A stretch of DNA of 64,000 nucleotides from Actinacidiphila acididurans (GTDB lineage Bacteria; Actinomycetota; Actinomycetes; Streptomycetales; Streptomycetaceae): assembly GCF_016918855.1 (NCBI RefSeq), contig NZ_JADKYB010000030.1, positions 1 through 64,000 of the forward strand, read 5' to 3'. A program made the position numbers and the translations under genes. The notes under the pieces were generated by a model. That model was not told the origin of the DNA and did not search any database. It worked only from the letters and a program-made list of their open reading frames with translations. Positions 8,144 through 14,936 of the stretch are shown here, in pieces (the first letter of the stretch is position 1; each line of letters begins with the position of its first letter).

Positions 8144-8719
8144 TCAGGCGGGGAGGTGCAGGTCGTTGATGGGCCGACGGCGCGCCCGGGGGACGGTGAC
8201 GTTCGGCTGGGGGAGGTCGTCGAACAGCGAGTCCTGGACGCCCGGGCCCGAGGTGGTGGTCTCGGGGTCGTCTTCCTCGGCGAGGAAACGCAGCAGTTCG
8301 GCGTGATCGGCGCTGGGGTGGAAGTCGCAGTGGGGGTTGCTGCAGGAGTGCCCGTCTTGTTCCCAGTAGGCGCGGTGGGCTTTCTCGGCTTCGGCGAGCC
8401 AGGCGGTCGGGTCATCCTCGGCGAGGAAGCTGGGGCGTGATTCCGCCCAGTAGGCGATGACGTGAGCGAGGAGGTCGCCGCCGCCGTAGAAGTCCGAGAA
8501 GCCGTGCATCTTGACCTGGAAGATCCAGTCCCGGCGGCAGGCCTCGTAGTGACTGCGGGAGTAGTCGCGGCCCATCGACGGGTCGATGTCGTCCATGTCG
8601 ACGCCGCTCGCGATGAGCAGGGCGATGCGGGAGTCCGCCATGGAGGTTCGCTTGTCCGGGTCGGTGTCGTAGGCGTAGTGGCGGATGAGTGCGGCGGCCG
8701 TGTGGGCGGGCGTGGACAT
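8144..8719 (-). CDS. hypothetical protein, first gene of leftward unit
   Basis: Protein of 191 residues, mostly alpha-helical in the first 120 positions, with a CSNPHCDFH motif (around residue 128) that looks like a metal knuckle and an acidic, Pro-rich end. ATG 8719 has only a weak G-rich ribosome site. It is the first gene after the clear promoter at 8756-8785, with a leader of about 30 bases. Family not recognised. Confidence 0.67.
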   Translation of the reverse strand: MSTPAHTAAALIRHYAYDTDPDKRTSMADSRIALLIASGVDMDDIDPSMGRDYSRSHYEACRRDWIFQVKMHGFSDFYGGGDLLAHVIAYWAESRPSFLAEDDPTAWLAEAEKAHRAYWEQDGHSCSNPHCDFHPSADHAELLRFLAEEDDPETTTSGPGVQDSLFDDLPQPNVTVPRARRRPINDLHLPA

Positions 8720-8755
8720 GGTGCCCCCGTGGGGTGTTCGTGTGGTGTGGTCCCC

Positions 8756-8785
8756 ACCCTACCGTATAAATGAATACACGCGCAA
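8756..8785 (-). promoter_or_regulatory. vegetative-type promoter, leftward
   Basis: On the minus strand: TTGCGC, an 18-base spacer, then TAGGGT, close to the Streptomyces housekeeping consensus TTGACN-18-TAGRRT. The spacer begins GTGTATTCATTTA, which recurs almost exactly in the promoter at 11966-11994, so the two may share a regulator. Transcription would start near 8749, about 30 bases before the ATG at 8719. Confidence 0.7.
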
Positions 8786-8837
8786 TCGTTTTCGGGAGAG
8801 GCGGACAGGCGCCGGCCGGCACGACCCCCGGAAACGA

Positions 8838-8874
8838 CGAACGCCCCCACCGCTTCAAGCGGTAGGAGCGTTCG
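8838..8874 (-). terminator. terminator-like hairpin
   Basis: Two 18-base arms, CGAACGCCCCCACCGCTT and AAGCGGTAGGAGCGTTCG, pair with two wobble/mismatch positions and a tight turn. It stands just downstream of the leftward gene ending at 8967 and just upstream of the next promoter (8756-8785), the right place to separate two transcription units. Confidence 0.68.
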
Positions 8875-8966
8875 GGGAAGGTGCCCGGCCACAGCAGCGG
8901 CCGTAGACGGCAGTCTAGCCACGGACCTCCCGAGCAGGGGAGAGGCTGGCCGCGGCCGAGGATCCG

Positions 8967-9464
8967 TCAGCCGCTGATCGGGGCAATCCTGGTGACCGTG
9001 CCGCCTTCGAGGCGCTGCTCGGCGTCGAGGGCGTGCCCGTTGCACGCGTCGAAGCCCGCGCCCGCCGTGTCGGTGACGCGATGGGTGATGGGCTCGGTGC
9101 AGGGCAGGCCGAGCCGGTCGTACGTCCAGCGCCGGCCGCAGCGTTCCACCATGCACCAGGTCTCCCCGGCGGAGCTGCGCAGGGTGTTGCCGTGCTCGGG
9201 GCACACGCCCCACGGCACGCCGCACAGGCGGGGGTCCCGGGCGGTGCGTACGCGGACGAGATCCCGTGCGGTCTCCTCGAGGTCTGTGGCGGCCCCGTGC
9301 ACGTAGCCGGAGGCGTCCGCGAGGCGGAACCGGATGCGCCGGACCTCCGGGTCGGCCACGGCGCCCAGCTTCTCGTACAGGGCGGTGATGCGGTCCGCGA
9401 GTGCGCCGGCCTGGTCGCCGAGTGCCCGCACTTCGGCGGGGGTCGGCTCCGAGGGGGTGGTCAT
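8967..9464 (-). CDS. hypothetical protein with Cys-rich middle
   Basis: Protein of 165 residues. The N-terminal half (residues 10-75) is helical and Ala/Arg-rich. The middle has CGVPWGVCPEH and CMVERCGRRW, a likely zinc site. The C-terminus ends GGTVTRIAPISG. ATG 9464 is preferred to upstream in-frame starts, because the extra N-terminal sequence is low-complexity and overlaps the palindrome at 9576-9599. It forms its own short leftward unit ended by the hairpin at 8838-8874. Function unknown. Confidence 0.65.
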   Translation of the reverse strand: MTTPSEPTPAEVRALGDQAGALADRITALYEKLGAVADPEVRRIRFRLADASGYVHGAATDLEETARDLVRVRTARDPRLCGVPWGVCPEHGNTLRSSAGETWCMVERCGRRWTYDRLGLPCTEPITHRVTDTAGAGFDACNGHALDAEQRLEGGTVTRIAPISG

Positions 9465-9520
9465 GGGTTCCACTGTCCCAGGTATACCGGGCGGGTGTGA
9501 CGGATCGGCCGGAACCCGCA

Positions 9521-9661
9521 CCGGGTCACCCGGCGGTGGCCGTAGCCGGCTCAGAAAGGGGGCTGTGGACCCCCAAAAGTTATGCCCTGGCATAACTTTC
9601 AGGGGCGTCGCTGCCCCCTCCGAGCGCGCGAATCTGGCTGGCCCCGGGTCACCCGGCGGTG
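9521..9661. repeat. 18-bp direct repeats flanking a 24-bp palindrome
   Basis: CCGGGTCACCCGGCGGTG occurs at 9521-9538 and again at 9644-9661; its first 13 bases are themselves near-palindromic. Between them, at 9576-9599, lies a perfect inverted repeat AAAGTTATGCC-CT-GGCATAACTTT, which is strikingly AT-rich for this DNA and is extended by C4/G4 at its ends. The second copy covers the stop of the 9649 gene. It could be an operator, a recombination site or a terminator; nothing here decides which. Confidence 0.7.
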
Positions 9662-10083
9662 TCCGTGGGGCCCGGCTCCTTTGGGGGAAGGCGCTCTTTC
9701 AGGGTCCGGTGCAGCTTCTCCTGCAGCTGCCGCAGCCCATCCGGGTCGTCGGCGACCTCGGCGGAGACCACCGCCCAGCCCTTTTCGCCGTTGGGGCCCG
9801 GCATCTCCACGATCCGGTGGTCCATGCTTCCGGTACCCACCATGGTGACCACGTCCGCGAGTTCGCGGGTCACCTCCTCGGGGAGGGCTTCAGCGTCGGT
9901 GTCGAGGTCGAACGATCCCTCGCCGCCGTTCTCCATGGCCTCGTTGAAGCCGTGCAGGGCCTGCAGAAGCAGATCGAAGTGCTCGGGTTCCATCCGGGCC
10001 CGCAGGGACTCCACGTACATCTTCACCAGGTCTGCGCGGCCGGCCGGGGGGAGGTTGTACTTGTCGTCGTTTTTGTCGTCCAT
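9649..10083 (-). CDS. hypothetical acidic protein
   Basis: Protein of 144 residues starting MDDKNDDKYNLP. It is acidic and largely helical (MYVESLRARMEPEHFDLLL) with a conserved-looking turn MPGPNGEKGWAVV. ATG 10083 follows AAGGG by eight bases; an upstream GTG would add unlikely sequence. No family is recognised. Its end overlaps the second 18-bp repeat (9644-9661). Confidence 0.64.
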   Translation of the reverse strand: MDDKNDDKYNLPPAGRADLVKMYVESLRARMEPEHFDLLLQALHGFNEAMENGGEGSFDLDTDAEALPEEVTRELADVVTMVGTGSMDHRIVEMPGPNGEKGWAVVSAEVADDPDGLRQLQEKLHRTLKERLPPKEPGPTDTAG

Positions 10084-10220
10084 GGCGTCACCCTTCTCCC
10101 GGGCGGCCGGGGCGTCCAGAGTCTGGGCGAAACCGGTCGCCGGAACCGTCACCGCGCCCGGTGGCGGGTCAGGCGGTGCGGTCGAAGGCGCGCGGCACGG
10201 CGGGGGCGCGGCCGGCGATC

Positions 10221-10775
10221 CTACGACGCGCCCGCGCTGTGCTCATCCATCGCCATGTCCAGGTTCACGCGGGCCGCCCCGACCTCGATCGCCATAGCGT
10301 CCTTGAAGCACGCCCCGTTCGCGTCCGCGCTCGGGTCGGTGGCGCAGCCGGCGGTCTCGTAGGCGGTGGCGACCTTCACCAGGCCGTTGATGTCGGTGAC
10401 CGTCTGCTGGTATTCGCTCGTGGCATTGGCCGCGGCGATGCCGCGCAGTACGCCGGTCAGCGTGGTCAGACTGTCCGTCATGGCTGCGACGCAGGTCGGG
10501 CTGCTCGCCGAGTCCGTACACGAACCGAATTGGTTGCCGGCCCCGAGCGCCTGAAGTTTGGGCCCCCACGTGGTGGACAGCTTCACCGGGGCTGCCGGCG
10601 CTGTTGTCGCTGCGGGGGAGGTGGCGGTCTGCGTGGCGGCCATGGTCGCGGCCGTGGTGGACGGTGAAGCCGTACGGGCGGTGTCCTTCGCGCCACCGCC
10701 ACCGCATGCGGCCACCCCTACCGCGATGGCCGCCACCGCTGCCGCCGCGCACACAACTCGCTGAACCTTCGACAT
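10221..10775 (-). CDS. secreted lipoprotein
   Basis: Protein of 184 residues with a clear lipoprotein signal: MSKVQRVVCA, a hydrophobic stretch, then VAAC with Cys24 as the lipidated residue, followed by GGGG. A Thr/Ala/Pro-rich linker (residues 33-66) leads to a small helical domain with six cysteines in the mature part, probably forming disulfides outside the cell. It should be anchored to the outer face of the membrane. On a phage or plasmid such proteins can act in superinfection or entry exclusion, which is inference here. A perfect palindrome CGTTCCGGAACG lies just upstream (10792-10803). Confidence 0.74.
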   Translation of the reverse strand: MSKVQRVVCAAAAVAAIAVGVAACGGGGAKDTARTASPSTTAATMAATQTATSPAATTAPAAPVKLSTTWGPKLQALGAGNQFGSCTDSASSPTCVAAMTDSLTTLTGVLRGIAAANATSEYQQTVTDINGLVKVATAYETAGCATDPSADANGACFKDAMAIEVGAARVNLDMAMDEHSAGAS

Positions 10776-10882
10776 CCTGACCCCCCAGGCTCGTTCCGGA
10801 ACGCCTCACCGTAGTGGGACGTTCGGCTGCCCGGGGCCGGTTCGCCGAACCTGCCGGGCGTCGGCCGCGGGCAGGGGCGGGG

Positions 10883-11179
10883 TCAGCCGATCCAGAGGAG
10901 AACGGGTATGCGCAACTCGCGGATCTTGTGGTCCACGACATACTCGATGATGACCGGCTCACCCGGGATCTGAACCAGGTAGCGGCGGCCGTTCTCGCCG
11001 ACGCGGCCCCCGGGCGGCTCCTTGCCCGCGTCGATCGCAGCACCGGCTTCCAGGGCCAGGGCTTTGATGAAGTTCCCGACCGCGGTGTGTAACTCCCGCG
11101 GCATGGCCTCCATGGTTGCTGCGGCCTCGTACTCCATGAAGGCCGGCCAGCCGCCGCGTCCCCGGCCGGGATGGGTCAC
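10883..11179 (-). CDS. putative toxin-like partner (RelE/ParE-like length)
   Basis: Protein of 98 residues from a GTG at 11179 that overlaps the TGA of the gene upstream. The C-terminal half (RRYLVQIPGEPVIIEYVVDH then IRELRIPVLLWI) has the strand pattern of the small RelE/ParE fold, but no catalytic residues can be assigned with certainty. The four-base overlap with the 97-residue upstream gene is the usual layout of an antitoxin-toxin pair. The toxin idea is inference; it may be an unrelated small protein. Confidence 0.55.
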   Translation of the reverse strand: MTHPGRGRGGWPAFMEYEAAATMEAMPRELHTAVGNFIKALALEAGAAIDAGKEPPGGRVGENGRRYLVQIPGEPVIIEYVVDHKIRELRIPVLLWIG

Positions 11180-11469
11180 CGGGCGTCCAGGGTGACGCCG
11201 AGGCGGTCGGCGAGGGCGTCGATGGAGATCAGGTTTCGGCCCGCGTCGGCGTTCGCGCGGCTGCGTTCCGCGCCGGGCACCAGGTCGACCATTGCTTTCA
11301 TCCACCACCGGTTCATTACTGCGTCGATCGGCTGGCCTGCCTCGGCGCTGAGGACTTCAGCATAGAACCGGGCGCGGTCCGCGCCGGACAGGGTGTCGCC
11401 GATGGCGTTGATGGTGTGGGGGATGGCGCGGACCCTGGGGTCCTGGGGCTGCTCGGGCTGGGCGCTCAC
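11176..11469 (-). CDS. small hypothetical protein, possible antitoxin partner
   Basis: Protein of 97 residues, GTG start with a good GGAGG six bases upstream. It is mostly helical (SGADRARFYAEVLSAEAG, DAVMNRWWMKAMVDL) and ends with ISIDALADRLGVTLDAR, which looks like a short helix-turn-helix. It precedes and overlaps the 98-residue gene at 10883-11179. The upstream 210 bases contain two direct copies of ACCTGCGGAACTGC (11560-11573 and 11628-11641), possible binding sites. Confidence 0.58.
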   Translation of the reverse strand: MSAQPEQPQDPRVRAIPHTINAIGDTLSGADRARFYAEVLSAEAGQPIDAVMNRWWMKAMVDLVPGAERSRANADAGRNLISIDALADRLGVTLDAR

Positions 11470-11559
11470 AGGGTCCTCCGATCGTATGGACTGCGTGAGG
11501 AGATCCTACGCAGCGAACCTACGCGCATCTCCCCTTTCGAAAGGCGTACACCCTGCCTC

Positions 11560-11641
11560 ACCTGCGGAACTGCGCACAGTACCCCGTGACTCGGTGCGTA
11601 GTCACCGCCTCATGAAATACGGGAGCGACCTGCGGAACTGC
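11560..11641. repeat. 14-bp direct repeat pair, possible operator
   Basis: ACCTGCGGAACTGC is present at 11560-11573 and 11628-11641, 68 bases apart, in the gap upstream of the two-gene cassette at 10883-11469. The gap has no open frame of its own. The repeats could be autoregulatory operators of that cassette. Confidence 0.5.
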
Positions 11642-11681
11642 CGGACGCCGAACCGGCGCCCGGCAGCAGACGGTTGGCGGA

Positions 11682-11849
11682 TCACGGCCGCTTGCGGGGA
11701 GCGAGGACGCCCACGATGCCGCCAGCCGCGATCGAGTCCTGAACGGCCTGTGCATGGTCGTGAGACAGGATCAGTGTGGCCAGCACAACGGTGAATTGGG
11801 CGCGTGGGTCTGTGGTGATCCGGCCAATGAATTGGCTGATCTTGCGCAT
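11682..11849 (-). CDS. 55-residue hydrophobic peptide with buried ribosome site
   Basis: A 55-residue protein starting MRKISQFIGR with a hydrophobic core (AQFTVVLATLILSH and AAGGIVGVLAP) and basic ends (RKRP), suggesting one membrane-associated helix. ATG 11849 is preceded by a textbook AGGAG eight bases upstream. That site is locked inside a 14-bp stem (11854-11904), so translation should need the stem to open. Small cationic membrane peptides with sequestered ribosome sites recall type I toxins, but a regulatory or structural role is equally possible. It has its own promoter at 11966-11994. Confidence 0.62.
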   Translation of the reverse strand: MRKISQFIGRITTDPRAQFTVVLATLILSHDHAQAVQDSIAAGGIVGVLAPRKRP

Positions 11850-11853
11850 GCTG

Positions 11854-11904
11854 AAGCTCCTGGGTGCCTGATCGTGGAGTGTCTGGAGAAGCACCCAGGA
11901 GCTT
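11854..11904 (-). promoter_or_regulatory. Shine-Dalgarno-sequestering leader hairpin
   Basis: In the transcript, AAGCTCCTGGGTGC pairs perfectly with GCACCCAGGAGCTT across a 23-base loop. The second arm contains the AGGAG of the 55-residue gene and ends four bases before its ATG. Such a stable stem over the ribosome site predicts translational control by an antisense RNA, a protein, a ligand or leader translation. Confidence 0.72.
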
Positions 11905-11912
11905 GGGTGTCA

Positions 11913-11952
11913 GCCGGGCCGCCTCATCTTTTGCCGGAGGGGGCGGCCCGGC
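11913..11952 (-). terminator. upstream leader hairpin
   Basis: Perfect 11-bp inverted repeat GCCGGGCCGCC / GGCGGCCCGGC with an 18-base loop. It lies downstream of the promoter at 11966-11994 and before the second hairpin. It could end rep transcripts, attenuate the short leader, or be part of a folded regulatory RNA. Confidence 0.6.
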
Positions 11953-11965
11953 GCCTGGTAGCCAC

Positions 11966-11994
11966 ACGCTAGCCGTAAACGAATACACACACAA
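11966..11994 (-). promoter_or_regulatory. vegetative-type promoter, leftward
   Basis: Minus strand TTGTGT, 17-base spacer, TAGCGT. It overlaps the end of the replication gene and would start RNA near 11959, giving a leader of about 110 bases with two hairpins before the 55-residue gene. Its spacer start GTGTATTCGTTTA matches that of the promoter at 8756-8785 in 12 of 13 positions. Confidence 0.66.
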
Positions 11995-11997
11995 GCA

Positions 11998-13284
11998 CTA
12001 CACCGTTGTGGCGTGGACCACGCCCTTCGTGGTCCGGAGGAACTCCTCCTCCGCGAGGCACTCGTTGCAGGTGACGATGCTCGGATCGGCAGTCCGGGCG
12101 AACACGACTTGGCAGCGGTTACACCGATGCGGCGCACTCCTCTGGGGCGGCACCGGCGGCGTCTCCTGGCCGCCGTTCTCCACCGGCTGCTCCTCGGCCT
12201 TCCTGAGCGCGTGGTCAGGCTCCCCGGCCTGACGGCGGTCCCTCCTGCGGTCCGCCAGGCGCTCGGGGCACGCTGTGCACGGCTCGCCCGTATCCACGTC
12301 TGTGCCTTCCTCGCAGCGTGGGTTCGCGCACCCGTACTGGTCGCCCCGCTTCAGGGGCCGGACCATCGCCACCGCGGCGCCGACCGGGCTCGCCAGGGTC
12401 CCGGCGTGGTGCTTCGCGGCGTATCCGTGGAGGTTCCAGCGCCGCTCGATCCGGGCGCCGAGCTGCTCCACCGTCCGGCCGGCTGCCGGTACGTCTCCGG
12501 TGAGCGCGCCGAGGATCGCGTCGGTGAGCACCGGCACCAGCGACACCCCGAGCTCCGGCGGGAACAGGTCGCACACCGCGCGGGCCTGCGCCAGCTCCTG
12601 TCGGGTGTGCCCTCGCTGTCGCCCCTTCCCCGCCTTCCCGACCTTCGCCTGGGGCGCCGGCGCCGGCCCGTCGTCCCGCTGCTGAGGGGAGGGTGGGGTC
12701 TTGCTGGACGCGGCGGAGCCGCCTGCACGCGCGCCCCCACTACCTGAGGACGAAGTGCTTCGCACGCCACGGGCGCTGCGCGCCGAAGGCGCCTCCGGTT
12801 CTACTGATAGTTCCACTGAGGGTTCACTGAGGGTTTCCAGGTCATCCTGACCTGGACCTGGGGTCATCTTGACCTGACCGCCAGGCCAAGATGACCTGAC
12901 GGTCAGGTCATCTTGAACTGTCCGCAGGTCAGGGGCTGCTTTCTCGGTCTCCTCACGGTCTTCGGCGAACCCGAACTTCTCGATCAGGTTGTCGTCGTAG
13001 GGCCGGTCCGGGCGCTTCATCGAGGCCAACAGCTTCAGGTTGATCCTGGTCATGCTGCTCGTGTCCGGGCGCCGAACGGACTTCACCAAGCCCATGTCGG
13101 TCAGTTCCTTCTTCGCTCGCCTCAGCGTGCTGGCGGACATGCCGGTCTCTGCGATGAGGCGTTCCTCGCCAGGCCAGCAGAATCCGTGATCGTCGCACCG
13201 ATTCGTGTAGGCGAGCAGCAGGAGCCTCTCCTTGGCATCGATTCCGTCAGCGGCGAACACCATCGCCATGTGCTCGATGCTCAT
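11998..13284 (-). CDS. replication initiator-like winged-helix protein
   Basis: Protein of 428 residues. Residues 1-75 form a helix-turn-helix/winged-helix domain of the phage/plasmid initiator kind (FAADGIDAKERLLLLAYTNR, then WPGEERLIAETGMSASTLRR). A Ser/Pro/Gly-rich linker follows (about residues 115-215). A second folded region comes next, and two cysteine clusters close the protein (CANPRCEEG/CTACPERL and CNRCQVVF/CNECLAEE), probable zinc sites. The linker-coding DNA holds the iteron cluster at 12838-12934, as the lambda O gene contains its own origin. I infer that it binds those repeats and starts replication. ATG 13284 follows GGAGG by eight bases. It is not an integrase or a primase. 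Confidence 0.66.
   Translation of the reverse strand: MSIEHMAMVFAADGIDAKERLLLLAYTNRCDDHGFCWPGEERLIAETGMSASTLRRAKKELTDMGLVKSVRRPDTSSMTRINLKLLASMKRPDRPYDDNLIEKFGFAEDREETEKAAPDLRTVQDDLTVRSSWPGGQVKMTPGPGQDDLETLSEPSVELSVEPEAPSARSARGVRSTSSSGSGGARAGGSAASSKTPPSPQQRDDGPAPAPQAKVGKAGKGRQRGHTRQELAQARAVCDLFPPELGVSLVPVLTDAILGALTGDVPAAGRTVEQLGARIERRWNLHGYAAKHHAGTLASPVGAAVAMVRPLKRGDQYGCANPRCEEGTDVDTGEPCTACPERLADRRRDRRQAGEPDHALRKAEEQPVENGGQETPPVPPQRSAPHRCNRCQVVFARTADPSIVTCNECLAEEEFLRTTKGVVHATTV
12838..12934. repeat. iteron-like repeats inside the rep gene, candidate origin
   Basis: Four copies of a 17-base element close to CAGGTCATCTTGACCTG lie in about 85 bases: 12838-12854, 12860-12876, an inverted copy around 12887-12900 and a fourth from 12903. 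Each unit is itself an inverted repeat (CAGGTCA / TGACCTG). The third and fourth form a perfect 13-bp arm pair around CGG. The first two are 22 bases apart, about two helix turns. They fall in the linker of the initiator gene. Confidence 0.72.
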
Positions 13285-13500
13285 CGGTCGGCCTCCGCCG
13301 TGCGGGTGCTCACGCGGTGGGTGTCTGTTCGGCGGATCGGGACTACAGGTACCCTCGTCACGAAGGGCCTTCCTTGATCGGGCTGGTCTTCTTCACGCGG
13401 CGGGTTGCAGCCCGCTGGACTTCGGACGGCCGGATGGGACTGGACCCCCACCGGCCGTTTCGTCGTATGGGCCCGACTCTGGCAGCCCCGGACGGCGCGG

Positions 13501-13788
13501 TCACGGCGCCTCGCCCCGCCTCCGCCGCTGCTGCTTGTCCGGCCCTCGGCCAGACCGAGGGTGCTTCCGGAAGTAGTCCAGGAAGACCCCGGTTTCCATC
13601 GTTCGGGCGTTGCTGACCTTGACGTATCGGTGCGGCCGGCCGTCGCCGAACGGCCAGTCGGCAGCGGTGCGGGCCACGTAGCGGATTGCCGTGGCAGTGG
13701 CCTCCGGGTCGATATCGAGGTCGATCAGGAGCCGGGCGCCGGTCTCGAAGGTGACGAAGACCGGCAGGGGTGGTTCTTGTTCGGTCAT
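13501..13788 (-). CDS. small hypothetical protein
   Basis: Protein of 95 residues: a beta-alpha-beta N-terminal part (LPVFVTFETGARLLIDLDID) followed by a basic tail (FRKHPRSGRGPDKQQRRRR), compatible with a small nucleic-acid-binding protein. ATG 13788 with a weak G-rich ribosome site. It lies between the rep and gntR genes, both on the same strand, so it may be cotranscribed with gntR. Function unknown. Confidence 0.6.
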   Translation of the reverse strand: MTEQEPPLPVFVTFETGARLLIDLDIDPEATATAIRYVARTAADWPFGDGRPHRYVKVSNARTMETGVFLDYFRKHPRSGRGPDKQQRRRRGEAP

Positions 13789-13971
13789 CGGTTGCTGCCC
13801 CCGCGGGGACTTTTACCGAGACTCGCCAAAGCGCATAGGATCACGGGGAACCTTTCCGCGAGATGGGTTCATGGGTTGGCGCTCTGGGAAGCGCTGGCCT
13901 TCGGACGGTCGGCCGGTCTGATACACCGGTCGACCGTTCTTTTGGATCAGGTACTCATCTCCCTCGGTGGG

Positions 13972-14736
13972 TTACTCACCGTCAACGGCGATCTCGTACG
14001 GGTAGGACACGGTGTGCCTCGGCGGGATGACGGATTCGCCGTACTCGATCAGGCGGTCCTCCCCGGCCTCGGTTGACACCCACACCAGCCACGTCATGGC
14101 GAGGACCGCGGCGCCGATCGGCAGGCCGAGAGCGTTCGCCTCACGGGCGTCCGCCCCCCGGGCGTGGTAGAAATCGCGCGCCCGGGTGCCTTGGCCCGTC
14201 ACCGACTCGATCCGGCTCAGCATCGGCCCGACCTTCGACGACTCCGTGTCCAGCAACTCGGGGACGCTTTCGGCGAGTTCGGCGGGGTGCCAGGTAACCG
14301 TGAGGGCGCGCTGCTGCTTGTTCTCGACCGTCGTCCACTCCCGCCGTACGACCCGGCCGGCGTGCTCCATGTCGAACAGTTCGGCGACATACGTGGGGGC
14401 CGCGACGATCTCTGCTGCGGTCACGAAGTGGTGCTCACCGTTGGCTTCGGTCGTTCCGGTGCGTCGTGAGCGGCTTATGCGGTCCTGGGGTGAGCTTGCC
14501 TTGCTGCCCTGGCTGGCCACGACGCTGCCCCGAGATGGGGAGCTGGTGATCAGCCCCTCCACCTGGAGCTGGCTGATGGCGCGCGCTGCCGTGGCGTGGG
14601 CGACGCTCCACTCTCGGGCGATCTCGGCGACGGTGGGGAGCTTGTCCCCCTCGCTGAAGACTCCGTCGATGATCATTTGCCGATACGCGTCCGTGATCTG
14701 CATGTATGGCGGCGGCTGCCGCTGGATGCGGGGCAT
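13972..14736 (-). CDS. GntR-family (HutC/UTRA) transcriptional repressor
   Basis: Protein of 254 residues. Residues 10-75 are the GntR winged helix (YRQMIIDGVFSEGDKLPTVA, then ISQLQVEGLITSSPSRGSVV). Residues 100-250 form the UTRA-type effector domain (RREWTTVENKQQRA, ending RLIEYGESVIPPRHTVSYPY). Proteins of this type (KorSA, TraR) repress transfer and replication genes of Streptomyces plasmids. It is transcribed divergently from the transfer module, with an inverted repeat between them, so it likely controls both directions and itself. A CTGACA copy in its leader also appears at the traB start. ATG 14736 follows GGAGGAG. Confidence 0.88.
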   Translation of the reverse strand: MPRIQRQPPPYMQITDAYRQMIIDGVFSEGDKLPTVAEIAREWSVAHATAARAISQLQVEGLITSSPSRGSVVASQGSKASSPQDRISRSRRTGTTEANGEHHFVTAAEIVAAPTYVAELFDMEHAGRVVRREWTTVENKQQRALTVTWHPAELAESVPELLDTESSKVGPMLSRIESVTGQGTRARDFYHARGADAREANALGLPIGAAVLAMTWLVWVSTEAGEDRLIEYGESVIPPRHTVSYPYEIAVDGE

Positions 14737-14805
14737 GAGCCCTGTCTCCTCCTGTATCTCGCATGTCAGTACGCAACGGCTTCAGCGTAGCCCCTTGCAT
14801 CTCGC

Positions 14806-14831
14806 GTTCTAGTATGACAGCATTCTAGAAC
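14806..14831. promoter_or_regulatory. inverted-repeat operator in divergent control region
   Basis: GTTCTAG and CTAGAAC form a 7-bp inverted repeat separated by 12 bases. It lies between the GntR gene and the first rightward gene, in an AT-rich patch. On the minus strand TTGCCT-18-CATACT and TTGTTC-16-TAGAAC are possible promoter elements overlapping it. The most likely ligand is the neighbouring GntR protein. A short CCGGTG/CACCGG hairpin follows in the rightward leader. Confidence 0.6.
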
Positions 14832-14936
14832 AAGAGGCAAGGCTTAGAAATGCAAGCGGCCCCCAACCGGTGCGTCAACACCGGCAGGAGGCCTCGGAGC
14901 CGCCCCTACCTGCATGCACAGGAGGAGTGATCCCTG

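Noticed and set aside
13789..13971. Frame continuing 50 codons past the GntR stop, in the same frame, to another stop near 13804
   Set aside because: The stretch reads protein-like, but it has no start codon near its beginning and its third-base GC is clearly below that of the neighbouring genes. Most likely noncoding DNA or a remnant.
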